Positions 26,414 to 32,179 of a stretch of DNA of 32,179 nucleotides are shown piece after piece. The DNA comes from an uncultured Verrucomicrobiales bacterium (lineage in GTDB: Bacteria; Verrucomicrobiota; Verrucomicrobiia; Verrucomicrobiales; DEV007). Where the stretch lies: positions 1 to 32,179 of the forward strand of contig CAJXQE010000038.1 of NCBI GenBank assembly GCA_913058215.1. Direction: 5' to 3'. Below the pieces are notes generated by a model that saw only the letters and a program-made list of their open reading frames with translations, was not told where the DNA came from and did not search any database. The translations under genes and the position numbers were made by a program. Within the stretch, counting starts at the first letter, position 1. Every line of letters starts with the position of its first letter.

Positions 26414-27895
26414 ATGAAAAGACGAACTTTTATTCAAAAATCAGGAGTTGCTGCCAGTGCTTTATCCGCAGGAATTGCCGCGAATGCTGCTGACGAGGCG
26501 GATCAGCCAAACGTAGTTATTGTTCATTGTGACGAATTGAACTTCCGGACGCTTGGTTGCTATCGGGATACCCTTTCTGAGGAACAGGCATTCATGTGGG
26601 GGAAAAAGGCGGTCTGTGAAACTCCTTACATTGATTCATTGGCGAAAGAAGGGGCTCTCTGCACGAGTTTTTACGCCGCTACTCCGGTTTGTTCGCCTTC
26701 CCGGTCCTCGTGGATTTCCGGGCAGTATCCGCAGAACACTCCGGTGACCAATAACAATGCTCACCTCGGCGACGATGTTGTGACTTTTGCTCATCAGCTC
26801 AAGAAGGTTGGATACCAAACCGGTTACGCTGGAAAATGGCATCTTGATGGAGGCGGAAAACCCCAATGGGAACCGGAGCGGAAGTTTGGATTCACCGACA
26901 ATCGTTACATGTTTAATCGTGGCCATTGGAAGAAGTTCGGGATGACGCCTGAAGGGCCTGAAGTTGCTGCTAAAGATAAAAAAGGGAAGCCGGGTTACGG
27001 AGTCGATGGAGCGGATGCAAAGTCATTTGCTACAGATTGGCTGATGGATCGGACGATTGAGTTTATGGACGAACATAAGGCCGGGCCTTTTGCCTACATG
27101 GTCAGTATTCCGGATCCACATGGACCCGATACGGTGCGAGCTCCTTACGATACGATGTTTTCCGATGATGGTGTGGAGAAGCCGCGGACCTATGCTAAGG
27201 ATCGTGCTACTGCTCCTTCCTGGGGGATGCCGGCAAAAAATTGTCCGTGGAAAATGGCGAGCTATCACGGGATGATCAAGTGTATTGACGACAATGTCGG
27301 AAAGCTGATCACGGCCTTGAAAGAGCGGGGGCTATACGACAATACCATCCTTATCTTCACCGCCGATCATGGGGACATGCGCGGTGAGCACGGCCTGCAG
27401 AACAAAGGGTATCCAATGGAGGCGTCCGCGAAAATCCCTTTTGTAATCCGATGGCCGAAAGGAATCAAGGCTGGACAGACGGTTCGACGTGCTATGAATA
27501 CGACAGATTTCTGCCCGACGATCCTTAGCCTCGCCGGTGCTGACCCGACAGGGAAAGAGGAAGGGCAAAGCATGGCTGCTGCCTTTCAGGGCGGGGAGAT
27601 CAAAAGTGAGAATATCACCTTTTCCCGAAGCACCACTAAAAGTGTAGAGTCCGACATCGGGTGGATTGCCGCAGTAAGCCCAACTCACAAATTAATTCTA
27701 TCAGATAAAGACGAGCCGTGGTTGATCGATCTGGTGAATGATCCGGATGAAATGACGAATGTGGTCAAGGATCCGGCGCAGGCAGAGGTAGTGAAATTCA
27801 TGGCAAGGCAGCTTCATTCATACGGGACTCGCTGCAAAGATCAGAAGATCAAAAACCCCAATACAGCGAAGGGACTTGCGGTATTGATGGCTTGA
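26414..27895 (+). CDS. Sulfatase (type I, formylglycine-dependent), Tat-exported
   Basis: A 493-residue sulfatase. The N terminus carries a twin-arginine signal (KRRTFIQKSG, residues 2-11) ending near ANA. The fGly maturation motif CSPSR starts at Cys93, in VCSPSRSSWISGQ, and should be oxidised to formylglycine. Metal-site segments are VIVHCDELN near the start and FTADHGDMRGEHGL in the second half, with KWHLDG in between. It hydrolyses a sulfate ester in the periplasm or outside the cell; the substrate, which could be a polysaccharide fragment or choline-sulfate-like compound, cannot be assigned. A sulfatase-maturing enzyme must be encoded elsewhere. The next sulfatase starts 34 bases downstream, so they form an operon. 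Confidence 0.94.
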   Translation: MKRRTFIQKSGVAASALSAGIAANAADEADQPNVVIVHCDELNFRTLGCYRDTLSEEQAFMWGKKAVCETPYIDSLAKEGALCTSFYAATPVCSPSRSSWISGQYPQNTPVTNNNAHLGDDVVTFAHQLKKVGYQTGYAGKWHLDGGGKPQWEPERKFGFTDNRYMFNRGHWKKFGMTPEGPEVAAKDKKGKPGYGVDGADAKSFATDWLMDRTIEFMDEHKAGPFAYMVSIPDPHGPDTVRAPYDTMFSDDGVEKPRTYAKDRATAPSWGMPAKNCPWKMASYHGMIKCIDDNVGKLITALKERGLYDNTILIFTADHGDMRGEHGLQNKGYPMEASAKIPFVIRWPKGIKAGQTVRRAMNTTDFCPTILSLAGADPTGKEEGQSMAAAFQGGEIKSENITFSRSTTKSVESDIGWIAAVSPTHKLILSDKDEPWLIDLVNDPDEMTNVVKDPAQAEVVKFMARQLHSYGTRCKDQKIKNPNTAKGLAVLMA

Positions 27896-27929
27896 TCGTT
27901 CCGAAAATGGACCGATATAAGTGTACTCT

Positions 27930-29369
27930 ATGTTACGGGTTTTTTTCCACATACTCGCCATCGCTTGGATCGGAGCTGCTTCCAACCTGGCGGCGGAAGA
28001 CGATAAGCTTCCCAATATCATTTTCATTATTGCCGATGATTTGGGATACGGAGAGCTGAGCTGTCAGAATCCGGATACGGATATTCTCACGCCAAAAATC
28101 GATTCGATTTCGCAGAATGGAGTTCGTTTCACGAATGGCTATGTCACTGCTCCTTTTTGTGCGGCTTCGCGGGCCGGTTTGATTTCAGGGCGCTATCAGA
28201 CCCGCTTTGGTTTCGAGCTCAATCCTATAGGTGCCCGGAATGAGGAACCGGATGCCGGATTGCCGGTCGGTGAGAGAACTCTGCCTGATATGCTTCGGAA
28301 CAAAGCGGGATACAGCACCGCGATGATCGGTAAATGGCATCTTGGCGGAACTGCGCGTTACAATCCGATTCGACGCGGATTCGATGAGTTTTTCGGATTT
28401 TTGCATGAAGGCCACTATTTCGTGCCCTCGCCCTGGAATAATCATACCACCTGGCTAAGGCGTCGCAGTTTGCCCGGTGGCAAAAACGGACGCTGGACTT
28501 CGAAAAACGGTCGGCTCATTTTCTCGACCCATATGGGCGGGGGTGAACCAGCTTACGATGCGGACAATCCGATCTACCGGAATGGTCAGCCGGAGATTGA
28601 AAAGGCCAATTTAACGGATGCGTTTACCCGCGAAGCGATTTCTTTCATCCAACGCTGCGGAAGTGAGCGCCCCTATTTCCTCTATTTGGCCTACAACGCG
28701 GTTCACAGTCCTTTGCAGGGAGCCGATTCCTACATGAAAAAATATGAAGGGATCGATGACATTCAGCGTCGGATTTTCGCGGCAATGCTGGGTCATCTCG
28801 ATGACGGAGTGGGAAAAGTCCTGGATACAGTGAAGAAATCCGGTGAGTGGGAAAATACGATGATTGTGTTTATCAGCGACAACGGCGGGCCCACTCGCGA
28901 ACTGACGAGCAGCAATCTTCCGCTCCGCGGTGAAAAAGGCACGGTTTATGAAGGGGGGCTGCGGGTTCCTTTCATGATCCAGTGGCCGGGGCAAATTGAT
29001 GCCGGATCCACTTATGAAAAGCCGGTCATCTCGCTGGATCTGTTTCCCACCACCATGGCAATGGCAGCGATCGGGGCCGATAAGCGTTTGGACGGGGTCG
29101 ATCTACTTCCCTTTTTAAAAGGGGAAGAATCGGGTGAACCTCATGAAGGGCTCTTCTGGCGTGTCGGAACCCGGCAGGCCTATCGGCAGGGGGACTGGAA
29201 AATCGTTCGCAATCCACGCCGTGGCCAGATGGGGGAATGGGAGCTGTACCATCTCAGCGAAGACATTTCAGAAATGAATGACCTCGCGGACGTCGAAGGG
29301 AACATTCTCGAAGAACTGATCGACGAATGGGAGGAGTTGAATCAGGAAATGGTCGAGCCTGCGTTTTAG
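27930..29369 (+). CDS. Arylsulfatase-like sulfatase (type I), Sec-exported
   Basis: A second sulfatase, 479 residues, with the more classical arylsulfatase-A layout. A Sec signal peptide (about 1-21, ending NLAAE) is followed by the metal-site motif IIFIIADDLGYGEL. The fGly motif is CAASR, starting at Cys77, with alanine in place of the usual proline; CxAxR is a known functional variant. Later come MIGKWHLGG, a long insertion near 175-215, FISDNGGPT and PLRGEKGTVYEGGLRVPF. I chose the ATG at 27930; a GTG three codons earlier is possible. It hydrolyses an unidentified sulfate ester. Tandem sulfatases of different subtypes usually act in sequence on one sulfated glycan. Confidence 0.94.
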   Translation: MLRVFFHILAIAWIGAASNLAAEDDKLPNIIFIIADDLGYGELSCQNPDTDILTPKIDSISQNGVRFTNGYVTAPFCAASRAGLISGRYQTRFGFELNPIGARNEEPDAGLPVGERTLPDMLRNKAGYSTAMIGKWHLGGTARYNPIRRGFDEFFGFLHEGHYFVPSPWNNHTTWLRRRSLPGGKNGRWTSKNGRLIFSTHMGGGEPAYDADNPIYRNGQPEIEKANLTDAFTREAISFIQRCGSERPYFLYLAYNAVHSPLQGADSYMKKYEGIDDIQRRIFAAMLGHLDDGVGKVLDTVKKSGEWENTMIVFISDNGGPTRELTSSNLPLRGEKGTVYEGGLRVPFMIQWPGQIDAGSTYEKPVISLDLFPTTMAMAAIGADKRLDGVDLLPFLKGEESGEPHEGLFWRVGTRQAYRQGDWKIVRNPRRGQMGEWELYHLSEDISEMNDLADVEGNILEELIDEWEELNQEMVEPAF

Positions 29370-29376
29370 CGGCAAT

Positions 29377-29403
29377 GCGGAAGGTGTTGGCACCTTCCGC
29401 TAC
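29377..29403 (-). repeat. Single REP-like GTAG hairpin
   Basis: Eight bases after the sulfatase stop, GCGGAAGGTG (29377-29386) and CACCTTCCGC (29391-29400) form a perfect 10-base stem with the loop TTGG. On the minus strand it reads GTAG (29403-29400) running straight into the stem, the same layout as the pair at 15307-15367 with a shared CGGA start. It lies between convergent genes, where REPs concentrate. It could also stabilise or end the sulfatase transcript, but there is no T-tail. Confidence 0.6.
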
Positions 29404-29469
29404 AATGAGTTTGCGTGCTGTGCTCGTGGGAACTCAGCGAGATTCATTTTGCTATCGATTCGGAATTTA

Positions 29470-29500
29470 CGTCGGCGCGGGGGAATCTCCGCAACCGACG
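29470..29500. other. Imperfect two-part hairpin in convergent gap
   Basis: CGTCGG (29470-29475) pairs with CCGACG (29495-29500), and inside it GCGGG (29477-29481) pairs with TCCGC (29488-29492), including a G-T wobble. It lies about 50 bases past the short-chain dehydrogenase stop. No T-run follows on either strand, so it is not a textbook terminator. It may be a structured 3' end or a decayed repeat. Confidence 0.35.
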
Positions 29501-29552
29501 ATGAGGAGAACGCTTAGGAGCAAAATTCCCGGGGATCTCCTAGCAGGGAAGG

Positions 29553-30311
29553 TCAATACACCGCCCGGCCACCGGTCAGATCGAAGGTGAAACCCGTAGA
29601 GAAGCTAGCTTCCGGGGAAACGATCCAGCAACTCATTGATGCGATTTCCTCGAGCGATCCACAACGTTTCATTGGAATCTTGTCGGTCATGTATTTTACC
29701 TGAGCCGGATCAATCCCGTCGACCATGGGGGTGCGGATCACCGCCGGAGCGATTGCATTGACTGTGATTCCAGTTTCAGCGAACTCTTTGCCGGCGGATT
29801 TCACCAGTCCGATGACACCTGCTTTGGTCGAAGAATAGGGGCTCATTCCAGCGTTTCCCTCTTTTCCTGCGATTGAGGCAAAATTCAAAACCCGGCCATA
29901 ATTCGCCGGTTCCATTGCCAGTAAAGCATGTTTGGTCATGAGAAATGTGCCGCGAAGATTGACGGCGTACTCCAGATCAAAATCCTTAAGGGTGACATCA
30001 GTGATCTTTGTTGAAGTGGGGCCGACGATCGCCGCGCAGTTAATCATGATATCGAGCCGACCGTTGTGGCGGTCTGTCACTGCCTTAACTCCCGCCTCAA
30101 CCGAATCCTCCTCGGCGATGTCAACAATCTCAGAATTCACGCGAAGCCCGGCCTCAGCAAATTCGCCCACGGCATTTTCTGAATTTTGCGCACTTACGTC
30201 GAAAATCGTAACCCTGGCTCCCTCTTCGGCGAGCCGCCGGGCAATTTGTTTCCCGATTCCGTCGGCTCCGCCGGTGACAATTGCAATTTGATCTGTAAAA
30301 CGCTTTTCCAT
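29553..30311 (-). CDS. Short-chain dehydrogenase/reductase (SDR), NAD-type
   Basis: A 252-residue classical SDR. The Rossmann motif TGGADGIG is at residues 13-20, and D38 after the second strand (VTIFDVS) suggests NAD(H) preference over NADP(H). NCAA replaces the usual NNAG at 91-94. The catalytic set is N119, S146, Y159 and K163 in YSSTKAG. The protein ends LTGGRAVY, typical of the FabG-like branch. The family oxidises or reduces alcohols, sugars or acyl carriers; the neighbouring sulfatases make a sugar substrate plausible, but nothing proves it. It faces the second sulfatase and is divergent from the RidA-like gene. Confidence 0.93.
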   Translation of the reverse strand: MEKRFTDQIAIVTGGADGIGKQIARRLAEEGARVTIFDVSAQNSENAVGEFAEAGLRVNSEIVDIAEEDSVEAGVKAVTDRHNGRLDIMINCAAIVGPTSTKITDVTLKDFDLEYAVNLRGTFLMTKHALLAMEPANYGRVLNFASIAGKEGNAGMSPYSSTKAGVIGLVKSAGKEFAETGITVNAIAPAVIRTPMVDGIDPAQVKYMTDKIPMKRCGSLEEIASMSCWIVSPEASFSTGFTFDLTGGRAVY

Positions 30312-30376
30312 TATTATTTGAAGAGAATCTAAGCGGATTCCTCCGATTCACTCCATTGAAAAAATCAGTCGATCTG

Positions 30377-30391
30377 CGTGATGCGATCACG
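30377..30391. promoter_or_regulatory. Inverted repeat, possible operator, in a divergent promoter region
   Basis: CGTGAT-GCG-ATCACG is a perfect 6-3-6 inverted repeat, 65 bases from the SDR start and 82 bases from the RidA-like start. The 161-base gap must hold promoters for both genes, so a shared operator would be placed here. No regulator gene is nearby. Confidence 0.25.
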
Positions 30392-30472
30392 GCTCTGTTC
30401 TGTATTTCATGGCGTAACTCTTTGGAGGAAGCTCTGGACCTGCCCCGTGCTTATGGCAACAATTGTCGTGAA

Positions 30473-31630
30473 ATGAAACGATTGCTGCTTCCCGCTATAG
30501 CCGGTTTCCTGTTTTCTGTCGGAGCGACTCCGGCTTTTTCTGAAGACGGGCCGATATCTCACTACGATTCAGATCCATCGGGAGCCTCACGCGCGGTGAG
30601 GGTAAAACGGGGCGGGCTCGCTCACACTTCTATGTTCACCGTTTCGGAATCAAAACCGGGAGAGGAAATGGCCGCTTTGATCTCCCAAATTGAGGAAGTG
30701 GCAAAGGAATTGGGTAGCGATTTTTCAGGGGTGGCGAAGTTGAACCTTTTTGTGGCGGACGAATCTCCGGCGCTTTTGGATCAGATAAAAGCACAGCTGG
30801 TCAATTCATGGCCCGCCGGGAAACGGCCCGCATTGACTGTCATTCCCACGCCGCTTCCCGAAAATGCGAAGATTGCCGGCGATGCAGTGATTCATGTGGA
30901 GTCAGACCCGATGAAGATTAAACGAATTGAAGGCAAGGCGGCGGTAATGCCTTCCGGAAGAGATATGATCTATATTTCCGGTCGGGCCGCGAGTGGGGAG
31001 CTTCCTGAGGCAACTTCAGGAACAATGGAGCAGTTGTTCGCCGTGCTTGAGCATTTGAGCGCTTCGCGGAAAGATGTCATTCAAGTGAAGGCTTTTATTC
31101 GCCCGATGAGTGGTTGGGAAATCGTAAAAGAGGAGATCGAAAAGAGTTTCGGTGACGCTCCGGTTCCACCGCTGGTTTTTGTGGAATGGTCCTCAAGCTC
31201 AAGAGCCACAGAGATTGAATTGATTGCCGCGGCTCCAGACAGGGCGGATACAAAGATGAGCGTGAGCTATTTTACACCGCCGGGAGAGAAATCATCTCCC
31301 GTATACAGCCGGGTCGCCCGGGTCTATTCGGACGAAATCGTATACATCAGCGGAACCACAGCGCCGGCAGCAGAGAGCCCTGAAGAAGAAGTGAACGGGG
31401 TTTTTCAAACGCTGAAGTCTTCTGCAGAAAAGGCCGGCTCAGGATTGTTGCACTTTGTAAAGGCCACTTATTACGTCTCAGATGCGACGGTTTCCGCTAA
31501 ATTCAACGAATTGAGGCCTGAATACTATGATCCGGAGCGCCCTCCAGCCGCCTCGAAGGTGGCAGTGCCAACCGTAGGGCCTGCCGGGCGCGGGCTGCTC
31601 GTCGATATGGTTGCTGTTCCCGCCAGGTGA
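30473..31630 (+). CDS. Secreted triple-RidA (YjgF/YER057c/UK114) domain protein
   Basis: A 385-residue protein. A Sec signal peptide (about 1-23, ending TPAFS) is followed by three RidA-like domains near residues 40-142, 155-254 and 266-385. The clearest fold cues are IYISGRAASGELPEATSGTM with KAFIRPMSGW in domain 2, and IVYISGTTAPAAESPEEEV with KATYYVSD in domain 3. Cytoplasmic RidA hydrolyses reactive enamine/imine intermediates using an arginine in a PARS-type motif. The matching places here are PALT (119-122), PPLV (232-235) and PAAS (358-361), none with arginine, so deaminase activity is doubtful. The ATG at 30473 is chosen over an in-frame TTG at 30356 because it begins the signal peptide. 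Its actual role is unknown. Confidence 0.85.
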   Translation: MKRLLLPAIAGFLFSVGATPAFSEDGPISHYDSDPSGASRAVRVKRGGLAHTSMFTVSESKPGEEMAALISQIEEVAKELGSDFSGVAKLNLFVADESPALLDQIKAQLVNSWPAGKRPALTVIPTPLPENAKIAGDAVIHVESDPMKIKRIEGKAAVMPSGRDMIYISGRAASGELPEATSGTMEQLFAVLEHLSASRKDVIQVKAFIRPMSGWEIVKEEIEKSFGDAPVPPLVFVEWSSSSRATEIELIAAAPDRADTKMSVSYFTPPGEKSSPVYSRVARVYSDEIVYISGTTAPAAESPEEEVNGVFQTLKSSAEKAGSGLLHFVKATYYVSDATVSAKFNELRPEYYDPERPPAASKVAVPTVGPAGRGLLVDMVAVPAR

Positions 31631-32070
31631 TTCCCTGAAGGTGAGTTTGGAGAGAAGTTTCTTCAGTTCAAAGTGAGATCGGGCTCCAGCTGAGGTTCTA
31701 ATTAGCATCGATAAGTCCTTTTCCGGATCAAAACAGGGTAATGGGCCGTAGGCGCGGTCCTCCTCGCGGAGGGCCTGAGGAGAGGATGTAATCTAAAGCG
31801 AATTCAGGCCCCTGATTACAATGAACTTCCATCTGAAATAAGCCCCAAAAGCGGGCCCACGATCAGAATTAGAACTTTCTTAGAAAAACTTTAGAATTTT
31901 TTTGTTGCAAAGATCTTTCGAGACATTAGAAGTCTGGCGGAATTCTGATTCAGGATTTCTTGAGGCTATCCGTAATAAGTTGTCTCCAGAGCTTCTAAGC
32001 AAGATTCCAATCCGTTCTTTCTCAAAAGAGGGCGAAACCAAAACAAACTTACCAAGGAAAAATAATTACT
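31631..32070 (+). other. 440-base gene-free region with hairpins, upstream of a secreted-protein gene
   Basis: No credible coding sequence is seen here. The most structured part is 31748-31785. GTAG (31748-31751) is followed by an 8-pair hairpin, GGTCCTCC (31756-31763) with GGAGGGCC (31768-31775) around a TCGC loop. A competing pairing joins CTCCTC (31760-31765) to GAGGAG (31777-31782). Further on is TCAGG-CC-CCTGA (about 31804-31815). The last 200 bases are AT-rich. It could be a leader, a small RNA or a decayed repeat; no known riboswitch, tmRNA, RNase P or tRNA pattern was recognised. Confidence 0.4.
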
Positions 32071-32179
32071 ATGAAAAAAGCTATTCTAGCAATCGCCATC
32101 GGTGCGCTGACTATCGGTGCAAACGCAGGTGACTGGGGCAAAGCTCCTGTCTACGACAAAGCACCAATCGAAGAATGTG
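32071..32179 (+). CDS. N-terminal fragment of a small-signal-peptide secreted protein (cut by contig end)
   Basis: Only 36 codons are present and the frame is open to the end of the window. A textbook Sec signal peptide (MKKAILAIAIGALTIGANA) is followed by GDWGKAPVYDKAPIEEC. AAGGA at 32054-32058, 12 bases before the ATG, could be the ribosome site. The mature N terminus reminds me of abundant outer-membrane beta-barrel proteins in Verrucomicrobiota, which often begin with a similar GDWGKAP segment, but this is from memory and untested. The long AT-rich leader would suit a strongly regulated surface protein. Confidence 0.7.
   Translation, partial: MKKAILAIAIGALTIGANAGDWGKAPVYDKAPIEEC

Noticed and set aside
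31902..32132. A 76-codon open frame in the leader of the last gene
   Set aside because: It runs in another frame through the well-formed signal peptide at 32071, and its end is low-complexity basic sequence, so it is taken as chance.
43..32179. tRNA, rRNA, CRISPR arrays, insertion sequences, prophage genes
   Set aside because: None was seen: intergenic gaps are short, no cloverleaf-like or regularly spaced repeats were noticed, and no transposase or phage protein is encoded. This was by eye, without a covariance search.

Overview
This window is most likely the end of a metagenomic or draft-genome contig from a member of the PVC superphylum, with Verrucomicrobiota the best guess and Planctomycetota the main alternative. 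The argument rests on gene content: a DUF1501 protein paired with a DUF1549/DUF1553 'Planctomycete cytochrome' protein, a ThuA/membrane-bound-dehydrogenase/cytochrome c giant, twin sulfatases, and several secreted proteins with Tat or Sec signals. Few genes have a clear Shine-Dalgarno site. The first 42 bases are not biological: they match an Illumina Nextera i7 index plus transposase adapter, so genomic sequence starts at 43.

Layout. (1) 210-10623, plus strand: an envelope cluster of LemA, an M48 membrane metalloprotease with a TerB-like tail, a 1807-residue alpha-2-macroglobulin with an intact CxEQ thioester motif, and penicillin-binding protein 1C (pbpC). The last two overlap by 4 bases. 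(2) 10651-16861, minus strand: lysS, then a two-hairpin REP/BIME-like repeat, then the DUF1549/DUF1553 cytochrome protein and the DUF1501 protein, 2 bases apart. (3) 16894-18968: a metallophosphoesterase convergent with a YbdG-type MscS channel. (4) 19183-23682: the 1499-residue ThuA-discoidin-propeller-HEAT-cytochrome c protein, closed by a strong hairpin. (5) lysA (diaminopimelate decarboxylase) convergent with a DUF4126 membrane protein, with a hairpin terminator between them. (6) 26414-31630: two sulfatases in tandem, a convergent short-chain dehydrogenase, and a divergent secreted protein made of three RidA-like domains whose usual active-site arginine appears to be lost. (7) A 440-base gene-free leader with hairpins, and the start of a secreted protein cut by the contig end.

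How the genes may work together. The first block is envelope-centred: PbpC builds or repairs peptidoglycan while the macroglobulin can trap proteases in the periplasm, as proposed for E. coli YfhM/PbpC. The cytochrome, ThuA and sulfatase genes suggest a heterotroph using polysaccharides, perhaps sulfated ones, with periplasmic oxidation. lysS and lysA are housekeeping. No tRNA, rRNA, CRISPR array, transposase, prophage or plasmid gene was recognised.
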